This document shows, piece after piece, positions 31,596 through 41,455 of a stretch of DNA of 47,377 nucleotides. Each line of letters starts with the position of its first letter. Position 1 is the first letter of the stretch. Both the position numbers and the translations under genes were made by a program. The notes under the pieces were generated by a model that was not told the origin of the DNA, did not search any database, and worked only from the letters and a program-made list of their open reading frames with translations. The stretch comes from Zygnema cylindricum (Eukaryota > Streptophyta > Zygnematophyceae > Zygnematales > Zygnemataceae), in NCBI GenBank assembly GCA_037447655.1, contig JBBHKE010001881.1:141917-189293 (forward strand), in the 5' to 3' direction.

Positions 31596-32299
31596 GTGGT
31601 TCACCCAAAAAGAGGGGATTGACTATGAGTAGACTTTTGCTCCATTTGTTCGGTTCCCATCATTAAGGATTCTTCTCAGTCTAGCAACAGCAAAAGACAT
31701 GGAAATTCATCAGATGGGTATTAAGACCGCATTTCTCAATGGTGAGTAAGAGGAAGAAATCTTCATGCCGCAAGCAGAGGAATTCGTGGAAAATAGGGAA
31801 GAGAGCAAAGTCTGCAGGCTCATAAAGTCCTTGTATGGACTTAAGCAGGCTCCCCGACAATGGAACAAAAACTAGATGAGTTTCTCACAGGTCTTGGATA
31901 TATCCGGATAAACTCTAACCATTCTATCTATATGTTTGAAGATGAGCATGGTGTCATTTTTATTGCAATTTATGTGGATGATCTGCTTGTGTTGAGTAAA
32001 TCTTTGGAAAAAAATAATAGGCTAAAGAAAGATCTTAGAAGCAGATTTTGATATGAAGGATTTATGTGAGGCAAGATACATTTTGTGGATCCAAATGGAG
32101 AGAGATAGGGGGAAAAATATTATCACACTTACTCAGAAAGAAGCAAAAGGTAATATTGTTGAGAAATTCCAAATGGAAAAGCTAACAGTTGTACAACTCC
32201 CATGGACTTGAAAAAAATAAGTGATAGGAGCGTAGAAAGAGGAATGATGATCTTACACGATCAGATGATTCTAAAAGAGAGAGAGTTTTGAATCTTATC
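31596..32299 (+). pseudogene. copia B reverse transcriptase, broken
   Basis: HPKRGD or QKEGIDYE in different frames leads to TFAPFVRFPSLRILLSLATA, MEIHQMGIKTAFLNGE (catalytic Asp of QMDVK changed to Gly), ESKVCRLIKSLYGLKQAPRQ and IAIYVDDLLVLSKSLEKN. Several stops and frameshifts. Very close to copia A, as expected for B. Confidence 0.8.
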
Positions 32300-33027
32300 C
32301 CTTATAGAAAGGTCGTAGGAAGTTTGATCTATTTTATAAATTGTACCAGGCCGACATTTCGGCAGCTGTTGGAGTACTCAGAAGGAGTCTTAATGATCCT
32401 GCAAAGAGAGACATGGAGGCAGGCAAGAGAGTCATGAGATACCTGGTGGGAACCACAGAGTTATGGTTACATTTGGGAGGGGAGAGAGTCATGAGATACC
32501 TGGTGGGAACCGGAGAGTTATGGTTGCATTTGGGTAGCGAGCACACTGCCATCACTACTTGGAGCTATGTGAGTTATAAGGAAACACCTATGAGAAGATG
32601 TACTTCTGGGAATGTGTTCTATGTGGGAGAAGGTGCTTCTTGTTCGAGCAATAAGCAACAAAAGGTGGTGGCTCAGTCTACTATGGAGGCTGAGTACATG
32701 GCCTCTTGTTCTGCTATGAAAGAATTGATGTGGGTCAAGTCCTTGTTCCAAGAAATGGGGTATAGGAAAGAGGGAGTGCATGGAGTGTTTTGTGATAATC
32801 AAGCTGCCATTGCAATTGCAGCTAATCTAAAACATCATTTCAAAGCTAAGCATATAGACATAAGATTGAGTTTTGTCAGGGAAAAAGTTGAGAATAAGAT
32901 TGTGAATCTTCTATATAAATCTGATGAGGAAATGGTGGTTGATGTGATGAAAAAACTAGTGCCCTCTCCTAAATTGAAATACTGCAGAGAAAAATGTGGA
33001 CTAAAATTGAAGGTAAAATTAGACTAG
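32300..33027 (+). pseudogene. copia B RNase H, nearly open
   Basis: From 32341 the frame is open to the TAG at 33025: GVLRRSLNDPAKRDMEAGKR, GNVFYVGEGASCSSNKQQKV, AQSTMEAEYMASCSAMKELM, FCDNQAAIAIAANLKHHFKA and HIDIRLSFVREKVENKI. A 57-bp in-frame duplication repeats RVMRYLVGT.ELWLHLG. The 3' LTR starts 13 bp after the stop. Confidence 0.8.
32428..32541. repeat. 57-bp in-frame tandem duplication in copia B RNase H
   Basis: Copies 32428-32484 and 32485-32541 encode RVMRYLVGTTELWLHLGGE and RVMRYLVGTGELWLHLGSE. Related elements have one copy. Confidence 0.9.
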
Positions 33028-33040
33028 AAAATAAGAGGAG

Positions 33041-34074
33041 TGTTGAAATTAAGAGATTTTTAGAGTATTTTCTAGGTATAAATATGCTGGTATAAAAGTA
33101 AAAGAAAAGTACGGACAACCTGCCTCCACCTCCTCTCTCTAGCCCCCATACTTGTTGTAGTCACTGAAAGATAGAGAGGGTGGTTGAACGATGGCTGCCT
33201 TAGTTCAGCAGTTATATTTAGTAGGTTACTAAAAAGAGACGTGACGGACCTAGGACTTGATCCCGGTACCTGCCGCCCGTCAGGTTAGCGGGTAGCTATC
33301 ACCTATTAGACAAGGACCAATGCTAAATGTTATAGGGTATGATAGATATATATATTTAGGAGTGAACGGATTCATTTAGCTGAAACTCTATACGGCATGC
33401 ATAGATACAGTTCTGTAAAATTACGAAGTACGATACTTTTTCGAAATGGATACCACGCATTTTGTTTCGATAGCGAAACGAATATTACCCAAGTATTTAT
33501 GACGGCTGTGATTTCGTTTTGGTTCATATCAAATGGCACACATCATTGCCGAGATCCCGGAATGGTCACTTTGGCATAAAGTGACGTGGCATGACCTGGC
33601 GCCACATGGAGGGATAACATTCGGTCGCGGGAATTCTGATGAACGTACGGACGGATGAAAAGTGGACACGCGTCCGCTTAATAGCCTTGTCGTATATAGG
33701 CCGTACAAAAGGTACACCGACAATAGTACTTTTTGGTCAAGTACAATATTTTGATTGGTCCGTACTTCAGTTATTTGAGGGAATAGGATTTATTTGAGGG
33801 AATCAGGACTTAGAAAATTTTGGTAGGCAGTCACATCTCATTTTGAGAGCATGAACAAATTGGCATTTTTACAGCCTCATAACTTATCGCCTGGTTTGGC
33901 GTTTTCAGATATTCTTTTTCCTACGGACACACGGGAGTCCACACTGCACAAGGGTGCAGTGAAATTTTCTGCTTGTCTGCTTGGGTAACAGTGGTTGCCA
34001 ATAAAAATGGGCTAGTTAATAACTATCTAGAGGCTTCTTGTATTCTGTAGTCCAATGGAGGACATAGAATTGCA
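33041..34074 (+). repeat. copia B 3' LTR
   Basis: 1,034 bp, TGTTGAAATTAAG...AGAATTGCA, preceded by a purine-rich tract AAAATAAGAGGAG. Ends at the exact TSD TCCTT. Confidence 0.9.
33115..33322 (-). ncRNA. tRNA-like plus hairpin module in copia B 3' LTR
   Basis: Read on -, A-box-like TTGTCTAATAGG near 33300-33313 and B box GGATCAAGTCC at 33253-33263. The hairpin at 33115-33202 has loop CAGTGACTACAACAAGT and arms of CT and GA repeats. Antisense to B. Confidence 0.48.
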
Positions 34075-34079
34075 TCCTT

Positions 34080-34225
34080 CATGTTCATCAGCTTGCAATC
34101 AGTCCTCCCAGCTGCCCGACTTATTGGTCTGCAATCAGTGTGGTCTGTGTTGCCATTCAACCTGTCTCCCATCCTCTTGGGAGCCAGGCTCTCTACCCTC
34201 CAACACCTGGTTCTGTGGGAACTGA
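34080..34225 (+). pseudogene. Ty3/gypsy G: C-terminal PHD finger
   Basis: Joined to 18159 across one TSD copy, the frame reads ADPPSCSSACNQSSQLPDLL, VCNQCGLCCHSTCLPS and SNTWFCGN before a TGA at 34223-34225. The spacing of CSSAC, CNQC, HSTC and the late WFC gives a PHD-finger pattern. PHD modules at the integrase end may guide integration by reading histone tails (known for related chromatin-reading integrases; inference here). Confidence 0.72.
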
Positions 34226-34829
34226 CGATAGAGCGGGTAATTTTATGTCTTAGCCACGGTTGACTAAGAGGGGGGGAAATTGGGACATCAGCTAACTACC
34301 GAGACCCAAATCCCTTTCCCCGGCCCGGGGGGGGGGGGGGGGGTAAGGGGGAGCCGATAACTTTCGCCTTCCCCAGTACTCATCCATATTCCCTGTCCGA
34401 GCCTCTCTTCTATTTTGCATGCATATCTATAGGAGGGATGTGGGCAGCAGAGGGCATGATCATCATTTTGGGAAGCATTCACATTTGGGGGTTATTTGCA
34501 TGACTCCAATGCCGAAAACTCCGGGCTGTGGGCCCTTCCCTAAAGTAACTCAGGCACGCTCGACAGGTGTCAAGCTCGTGTGCTTTTGAGGCACACATGT
34601 ATATCACCAAGGACTTTCGGTCCCTTTTAACCCTGTACTGTCTTCAAAGTATGGAGAAATGAGTGTACCCAGCCGGATGAGATCTTTGTATTTCCTTAAA
34701 CTAAGCGCAACGCACTTTATTTCGCGTCTAACAGAGGCCGAATAACCAAGTTCTACCATTTCGAAGATTGCAATTTCGTTACATGGGACCAATTTCCGAC
34801 AGCCTCCGTGGGGGGCACATTGTGGATTG

Positions 34830-35876
34830 TGAAACTCTGAGACCTCCATAAGTCCTCAGAGTGGACAGCTTCCAAGAAGCCTCTAGGATAATCCTGACCC
34901 CTTTGTGTTTCTGCAAAAATAACTGCCACCCTGACAAACAAAAACTCTAACGAACTTCACCCCTATCAAGACAAGACTCCCCTGAGTCGATAGCAAAAAG
35001 AATCTCTGAATTTGCTCCCCTGAGCAGTAAGTTATGGAGGGTCAAAGTTGACCTTTTGTACAGAAGCTCTCTGGGAGAGAGGGTCCTATCTCCTAATTTT
35101 TCTAAGTCCTATCTCTCTCACAGACTCTATCTATTGATGTACGGAACCAATCAGAATTGAGTTTCGTACGCAAAAGTACAGCTGCCGGTGTACTTTAGGT
35201 ACGGACATTGTACGACAAGGCCTAAATGTCGACACATGTCATATCCAGATTCGATGCCATAATCTTTCGGGGATTCCACGATCCAACGAAATTTCGCCAC
35301 GCGTCATCCGATGTGGCGATGGCCACAAACCGCCGAAAACTTCCTCCGCGATCTCGGCGCTAATTGCGGCCGTCCGATGAGAATCTAATTTAATCGTAGC
35401 CGTAATAAATACATGTGCGGTATTTTTATCATTTACGAAACAAATGCGCGGTATTGATTTATAGTACGTACCGTAATCCTTACTTTATATATAACCGGAT
35501 CTATGTATCCCGTAATCTATTATAGTTTAATGAATAATCGTACGTGTACCTATTTAAATAACTATCAAACTATATACTACGTATCATGACTCCTAGATTT
35601 AACGGCTAAGGCTACCGGCTATTCCCTGTCTGCCGGCCGGTAGGTACAAGGATCAATTCCTGCCGCCGGCACATACCTTTTAAATAAATAAACCTGAACT
35701 AATATAAATTTCCCGTAAACCTCAGGATAGCCTAGGTAGCCATGGCTCTAGCTTCCTCTCCGATTTCTCAGTGACTGCGACAAGTTTGAGTTGGAGAGAG
35801 AAGTTAGAGGTAGACTGCCTCGGCTTCTTTCTTTCTATTCAGACCTAGAAAATACTTAAAACCATTAATTTCTACA
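34830..35876 (-). repeat. solo A-type LTR in the gypsy G LTR region
   Basis: 1,047 bp, TGAAACTCTG...TTTCTACA, flanked by an exact TSD GATTG (34825-34829 and 35877-35881). W-box palindrome at 35040-35053. Confidence 0.92.
35591..35820 (+). ncRNA. tRNA-like plus hairpin module in solo A LTR
   Basis: A-box-like TAGATTTAACGG with CTAAGG, B box GGATCAATTCC at 35650-35660 and TTTT at 35678-35681. The hairpin at 35733-35820 has loop CAGTGACTGCGACAAGT and outer stem AGGTAG/CTGCCT. Confidence 0.5.
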
Positions 35877-36105
35877 GATTGCCACGTAACTTTCCGGATT
35901 TGAATCTAGATTATGTTGTTAACCGTTACTAGGAATTTAGCTCACGCTCAAATGAATTTTGGACCATTAATTACGTTTGGTCAAAGTCTGGCAGGTTAAT
36001 GTATTTTTAAGGACTTTGTCGCCGCGGATCTAGCCGCAGTCTGGAGCACAACTTTTTGCCCCAAGTGTAGTACGTATTGATTTGTCTTTTGTCAATTTCG
36101 TTACA

Positions 36106-36306
36106 CTTGCTCGCCCCTTGTTTGGCTTATAGCGCAGCTTTGACTTTTGGACCTGCAATTTAACAAACTTTGATGTATAAGGCACTTGGGGTCGAAGTAG
36201 ACGGGTTGCTTTTCAGTACTGTCTCCTGTGAAAACCCTCAAAAATTCCAACAAACCTTCTTTTGGAGAATCTTTGTTTTGTTTTGACTCTATTGCCATCT
36301 TGGTTT
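36106..36306. other. short unassigned segment between two elements
   Basis: An antisense frame of 65 residues (36101-36298) starts MAIESKQNKDSPKEGLLEFL and has no recognised domain. It lies between the probable end of the gypsy G LTR and the B-type LTR at 36307. Confidence 0.3.
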
Positions 36307-37336
36307 TGATACTCTGTGTCCTCCATTGGACTACAGAGTATAGGAAGCCTCTAGATAATTATTAAGTAACCCACTTTCAATGGCAACCACTACTACTCAA
36401 GCAGACAAACAAACAATTTGACTGCACTCCTGTGCAGCTTGGACTCCCTTAAGTCCGTAGGAAAAAGAATCTTTGGAAACACCCAACCAGGCAATAAGTT
36501 ATAAGCCGGCAAAAATGCCAATTTATACAACCTCTCAAAGAGAGTGAAGACCATCTACCAGGTTTTTCTAAGTCCTAGCTCCCTCTCACAACCCGTATCT
36601 ACTAACTGTACGAACCAATCAGAATACTGTACAGTACATTAAATTACTACTGCCGATGTACTTTTTGTACGACCTTTGTACGAGAAGGCTATTAAACGGA
36701 CGCGTGTCCATTTTCCACTCGTCCGTACGTTCCTCGGAATTCCTGCGACCGAATGTTATCTCTCCACGTGGCGCCAGGTCATGCCACGTCACTAAATGCC
36801 AAAGTGACCATTCCGGGATTTCGGCGATAACGTGCGCCGTTGGATTTGACTCGAAATGCATTCTCAGCCGTTATAAATACTTGCGCGATATTTGTTTCGC
36901 TGCCGAAACAAAATGCGCGGTATCCGTTTCAAAGTAGTATCATACTTCGTACTTTATAAAATTGTATCTATGCATGCCGTATAGAGTTTCAGTTAAATGA
37001 ATTTGTTCCCTCCTAAATACAGATATATTTATCACATACTATAGCATTGAGCATTGGTCCTAGTCTAATAGGATAAAGTTGATCGCTATCGACCAACTTG
37101 ATAAACGGCAGGTACCGGGATCAAATCCCGGGTAAAAATTTTAGTAACCTACTAAAAATAACTACTTGTTGAACTAAGGCAGCCATGGATCAACCAACCT
37201 CTCTATCATTCAGTAACTACAACAAGTATGGGGGCTAGAGAGAGGAGGTAGAGGCAAGTTGTCCGTCCTTTTCTTTTCCTTTTATACTAACATATTTAAA
37301 CCTAGATAATACTGTAGAAATCTATTAATTTTTACA
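36307..37336 (-). repeat. B-type 3' LTR
   Basis: 1,030 bp, TGATACTCTG...TTTTTACA on +, with the polypurine tract CTAGAAAATAAAGGGAG on - just outside. Its last 20 bp on - again hold an ATG (MEDTEYQ). Confidence 0.88.
37046..37268 (+). ncRNA. tRNA-like plus hairpin module in B-type LTR
   Basis: The best-preserved boxes: A box TAGTCTAATAGG (37061-37072) fits the Pol III consensus TRGYNNANNNG fully, and the B box GGATCAAATCC (37118-37128) differs from GGTTCRANNCC at one base. TTTT lies at 37139-37142. The hairpin at 37177-37268 has ACCTCTCTATC against TAGAGAGAGGAGGT, and loop CAGTAACTACAACAAGT. Confidence 0.52.
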
Positions 37337-37349
37337 CTCCCTTTATTTT

Positions 37350-37902
37350 CTAGTCTAATTTTACCTTCAGTTTTAGTCTATATTTTTCTCTACAATATTT
37401 CAATTTAGGAGAGGGCACAGGTTTGGTCATCATATCAGCCACCATTTCCTCATCAGATCTATATACAAGATTCACAATCTTATTCTCAACTTTTTCCCTC
37501 ACAAAACTCAATCTTATGTCCATATGCTTAGCTTTAAAATGATGTTTTGGATTAGCTGCAATTGTAATGGCAACTTGATTATCACAAAACACTTCATGCA
37601 CTCCCTCCTTGATATACCCCAGTTCTTGCAGCAAGGATTTGACCCACATCAACCCTTTCACAGCAGAACAATAGGCCATGTACTCAGCCTCCATAGTAGA
37701 CTGAGCAACCACCTTTTGTTGCTTACTGCTCTAACAGCATGCACCTTCCCCAACACAACACATACCGAGAAGTGCATCTTCTCATAGGTGCGTCCCCATA
37801 GCTGGCATCACTCTAAGTAGTGATGTCAGTGTGCTCCTCTCCCAAATGCAACCATAACTCTTTAGTTCCCACCAGATATCTCATGACTCTTTTGGCTGCC
37901 TC
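37350..37902 (-). pseudogene. B-type RNase H, broken
   Basis: AQSTMEAEYMAYCSAVKGLM, FCDNQVAITIAANPKHHFKA and ADMMTKPVPSPK are intact in one frame (37350-37712). Upstream (37713-37902) the frame has stops and a shift. Confidence 0.78.
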
Positions 37903-38860
37903 TTAGTCTCTCTTCCTAAGATCATTAAGACTCCTACTGAGTATTCCAACTGTTGCCGCTATGTCCAGCCTGGTATAGTTCATAAAATAGATTAAACTTC
38001 CTACGACCTGTCTATAAGGGATAGAATTCATAAACTCTCTCTCCTTTGGACTCATCTGATCATCTAAGATCATCACTCCTCCTTCTACACTCCCATCACT
38101 AACTTTTTTCAAGTCCATGGGAGTGGGACAAGTGTTAGCATTTTCCATCTGGAATTTCTCAAGCATATTACCTATTGTTTTTTTCTGATTAAGTCTAATA
38201 ATCTTCTTCCCCCTATCTCTCTCCATTTGAATCCCCAAAATATATCTTGCCTCCCCTAAATCCTTCATATCAAATCAGCTTCTAAGATCCTTCTTTAACT
38301 TATTGATCTTTTTCAAAGATTTACTCAACACAAGCAGATCATCCACATAAATTGCAATAAAAACGACACCATTCTCATCTTCAAACATATTGATAGAATG
38401 GTCAGAGCTGATTCGGATATATCCCAGACCGGTAAGAAACTCATCTAGTTTCTTATTCCACTGTCGGGGAGCCTGCTTCAGTCTATATAAGGACTTTATG
38501 GGTCTGCAGACTTTGCTCTCTTCTTCTTCTTCCACGAACCCCTCGGGTTGTCTCATAAAAATTTCCTCCTCTAACTCACCATTAAGAAAAACAGTCTTAA
38601 TGTCCATTTGGTGAATTTCCATGTCTTCCGCTGCTGCCAGACTGAGGAGAATCCTTACTGAGGGGAACCGAACAACTAGAGCAAAGGTCTCCTCATAGTC
38701 AATCCCTTCCTTTTGGGTGAACCCCTTCGCTACCAATCGAGCCTTATATCTCTCAATGGTGATATATGGGTTCAGTTTTAGTTTAAATACCCATTTACAC
38801 CTAATAGGTATTCCTTGTGGAGGACAATTTGCTAGTTCCTAAGTATTTGCTTCCATGATA
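37903..38860 (-). pseudogene. B-type reverse transcriptase, broken
   Basis: FTQKEGIDYEETFALVVRFP, EIHQMDIKTVFLNGELEEEI, SLYRLKQAPRQWNKKLDEFL and IYVDDLLVLSKSLKK (38275-38736), then FDMKDLGEARYILGIQMERD and DDQMSPKEREFMNSIPYRQV (37903-38268). One stop separates the two. Catalytic Asp motifs are intact. Confidence 0.8.
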
Positions 38861-39265
38861 GAAGCCATCTGATCATTTATGGCTCTAATCTATCATTTTT
38901 CCTCTGGACTATTCACTGCCTCCGAGTAAGACTGAGGCTCATCTGGGTGAGATAGCTTAGTTACCTTAAGAGCGGCTTGTTTTTCCTGTATCCTTTTGCT
39001 GCTCCTCCTTCCTCCCTCAAACTCCGAAGCTGGAATGGATGGAAGTCTTCGATTTCTCCTTACTGTCTCATCGGCTCCCCTATCCATTGAAGCCGGTTCT
39101 TATCCCGCTTCTTCTATCTCCTCGAAGTCCATAGGAGTAAATGAGGTTTCTGGTGAGTCTGTTCTATCTTGAATCTGCAATCATGGTTTCACTCATGTCC
39201 ATTTCGAGAACGACCGAGTTCTCCTCACTTTCGGACTCAAATCTGATTTTTATCTTCTTTGTATA

Positions 39266-39800
39266 TTAGAAGGGGTCAAATGACTTCCCTTTATCCATGA
39301 CAACTAAGTGTTTGACCAGAATGATATCTTTCTTTGCTAAGTCATAGAATCTATATCCCTTAACATCCTCATCATATCCCACAAAGTATCCAGGTTTTCC
39401 TTTAGCATCTAGTTTCCAATTTTTCCTATCCGTGTGAAGATTGTATACTTGGCTACCAAATACTTTAAGGTGTGAGATATTTGGTTTCCTTCCAACCCAT
39501 CTCTCATAAGGTGTCACTTCCTTTACAGCTGAGGTAAGGACTTTATTCTTAATGTAGTTGGCACAATTCATTGCTTATGCCCAAAATCTCTTTCCTATTT
39601 TCTTATCTGCGAACATACTGCATGCACTATCTCGTAGTGTTTGATTCAATCTCTAAGCTACCACATTTTGTTCCAGGTTATATGGTAAAGTTTTCTGGTG
39701 CTGCACTCCCTCGTCTCTCAGATATTCCTGAAACTGGTTAGAGGTGTATTCCCCTCCATTATCACTCCTTATCCTTTCAATGGGGGTTCCATGCAACTTT
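39266..39800 (-). pseudogene. B-type integrase, truncated
   Basis: RIRSDNGGEYTSNQF retains the second catalytic Asp. The third motif reads VVA*RLN, with a stop at the Glu position. MNCANYIKNKVLTSAVKEVT, PYERWVGRKPNISHLKVFGS and GYDEDVKGYRFYDLAKKDII form the open C-terminal block (39266-39571). The N-terminal half is deleted at the gag junction. Confidence 0.78.
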
Positions 39801-40044
39801 TGGCAATAGGAGTGAGGGGTGTCTCCATCCCTTTCCCTTTTTCGGACACACCACTGTCCCTATCATCTGCCTCCTCCGCTGAGGCAGCTGTTGCTGTAGG
39901 AAACCTTACTCCTCCAAATCTTGGTGGAGTTCCTGAAGGTGGACATTTCAGTTGTCCATTGACAATACCCCAGTATCGTTTTTCGCACAAAGCTCCCATC
40001 ATCATGGCTTCCCAATAGATGAACCCAGATCCATTGAAGGTAGG
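39801..40044 (-). pseudogene. B-type gag N-terminal fragment
   Basis: FNGSGFIYWEAMMMGALCEK, RYWGIVNGQLKCPPSGTPPR and FGGVRFPTATAASAEEADDR are open. It starts at PTFNGSGF, so the LTR-encoded start and the primer site are missing next to the F LTR. Confidence 0.75.
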
Positions 40045-41234
40045 TGAAACTCTGAGACCTCCATTGGCCCTCAGAGTAGGCAGATCCAAAGAAGCTAATC
40101 TAGATAGTGCCGACTCCAAACTTGATATAAACCCAAATGACTGACCCCTTGACAGTCAAAACCCCAATATAGATTTACCCTTGTGAAATAACACTTTCTG
40201 TGTGCTCAGTTCCACCACAGAATGCAAAGTTAGAATATGAGATTTGGACACATTCACCCACTTTGACTTTCCCTAAGAAATGCAGCCACTCTGGCAAACA
40301 AAACCTCTGACCGACTACACCCCTGTGTAGCTTCGACTCCCCTGAGTTTGCAGCAAAAAGAATCACTAAAAATGGTCAAGTAAATTGATAGTTATGGCTG
40401 CCCAAAGTTAGCCATTTATACAAGGTGCTCTCTCATAAAGAGGGTCCTATTCTGTCAAATTTTTCTAAGTCCTATCTCCCTCTAAAACTCTATCTACTGA
40501 AGTACGGCACCAATTAAAATACTGTGTCGTACAGAAAAGTACAGGTGCCTATGTACTTTCTATACGGCCAAAGTACGACATGGCCAAAATGTTGACACAT
40601 GTCATATCTGGATTCGTTTCCGTTATCCCCAGAGTTACCGCAATCCAATGTAGCTTTGCCACGTGTCACTCGATGTGGCAGTGATCACAAACCGCCAAAA
40701 TCCTACTCTGCGATCTCGGCATCCTTCGCGGCTGTCCGATAAAAACTGGATTTCAATCGTGGCCGTCATAAATACTTGCGCGGTATTCTTTCCAACGTCA
40801 AACAAAATGCGCGGTATTTATTTCGTAGCCGTACCGTACGTCGTACTTTATACAACTGTTTCTATGCATTATGTACATAGTTCGTATTAAATGAATTAGT
40901 CAAATTGTAACTATTTATATAACTATCATACACAATATACTCTATCCCATAACTTAGACTATTAGGATAAGATTACCGATTACTGCGGGTTTGACGCAGG
41001 TAGGTACCAGGATCAAATCCTGGCTCCGTGAAAATAACTTTTAGAAAACCCAATGGAACAACTGCATGTCTCTCTCTAGACAGCACAAGCAGCCATGGCT
41101 AACTCATCCTCTAGTCTTCAGTGACTGCGACAAGTGTGGGGACTTGAGTGAGGAGTTAGAGGCAGGCTGTCAATATCTACTATTTGCTTTTTATTTTGCA
41201 ATCTGTAGACCTAGAAAATACTTGAATTCCAAAA
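40045..41234 (-). repeat. copia F 3' LTR
   Basis: 1,190 bp, highly similar to 43234-44422. The polypurine tract CTAGAAAATAAGGGGAG on - lies at 41235-41251. The W-box palindrome seen in A LTRs is degraded here. Confidence 0.88.
40950..41172 (+). ncRNA. tRNA-like plus hairpin module in copia F 3' LTR
   Basis: A-box-like TAGACTATTAGG (40955-40966) and GATAAG, then arm CTGCGGG..TTGACGCAG, and B box GGATCAAATCC inside CCAGGATCAAATCCTGG (41010-41020), a complete T arm. TTTT lies at 41039-41042. The hairpin at 41085-41172 pairs CTAACTC with GAGTTAG and has loop CAGTGACTGCGACAAGT. Confidence 0.52.
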
Positions 41235-41263
41235 CTCCCCTTATTTTCTAGTCTAATTTTCTT

Positions 41264-41446
41264 TCAACTCCCATCAAAAACAACAAATACATATATATAT
41301 TTTTCCTTTTCCAATTTCCTTTTTCCTTGATGAAGCTTCAAGCGAATACCTTTATATTTTAGAAAGTCTATTAGATGACCAAAAATAATTTCATCTTGTG
41401 GATCATACATTTTATTTTGCATGCCACTTTTCATAAATCCAAGCAA
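41264..41446 (-). pseudogene. copia F RNase H tail remnant
   Basis: A 60-residue frame with QNKMYDPQDEIIFGHLIDFL and KYKGIRLKL, a weak match to the RNase H end (ENKIVNLVYRSDEE, KYCREKCGLKLK). Not in frame with the mini-pol. Confidence 0.4.
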
Positions 41447-41455
41447 AGATTTTAT

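Larger units (their letters stand above)
18160..34074 (+). mobile_element. copia element B, host of a nested set, inserted in gypsy G
   Basis: The 5' LTR starts at 18160 (TGTTGAAAT) and the 3' LTR ends at 34074 (GAATTGCA). The flanks are TCCTT at 18155-18159 and TCCTT at 34075-34079, an exact 5-bp TSD. Joining the flanks restores the PHD finger of gypsy G in frame. B carries copia C in its 5' LTR, a solo A LTR and copia D in gag, a foreign pol segment, and an inversion of 27209-30574. Its own RT and RNase H survive at 31596-33027. Confidence 0.88.
34226..36105 (+). repeat. gypsy G polypurine tract and probable 3' LTR
   Basis: The run AAGAGGGGGGGAAAT (about 34266-34280) is a plausible polypurine tract, and TGGGACATCAGC would start the LTR. 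It holds a poly-G run of about 18 near 34327 and is interrupted by the solo A LTR (34830-35876). The end is uncertain; GTTACA at 36100-36105 is a candidate. The 5' LTR is outside the window. Confidence 0.45.
36307..40044 (-). mobile_element. B-type copia element, internally deleted, 5' LTR lost
   Basis: The 3' LTR is 36307-37336 and the coding region on - runs RNase H, RT, integrase, then jumps to gag. At 40044 the F LTR begins where its own 5' end (LTR, primer site) should be. The 5 bp left of it (GGTTT) are not repeated on the right. A deletion fuses gag (GMETPLTPIA) to the integrase core at about 39801. Confidence 0.8.

Noticed and set aside
34288-34482. Short protein frame over the poly-G run
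   Set aside because: Composition artefact in the probable gypsy LTR.
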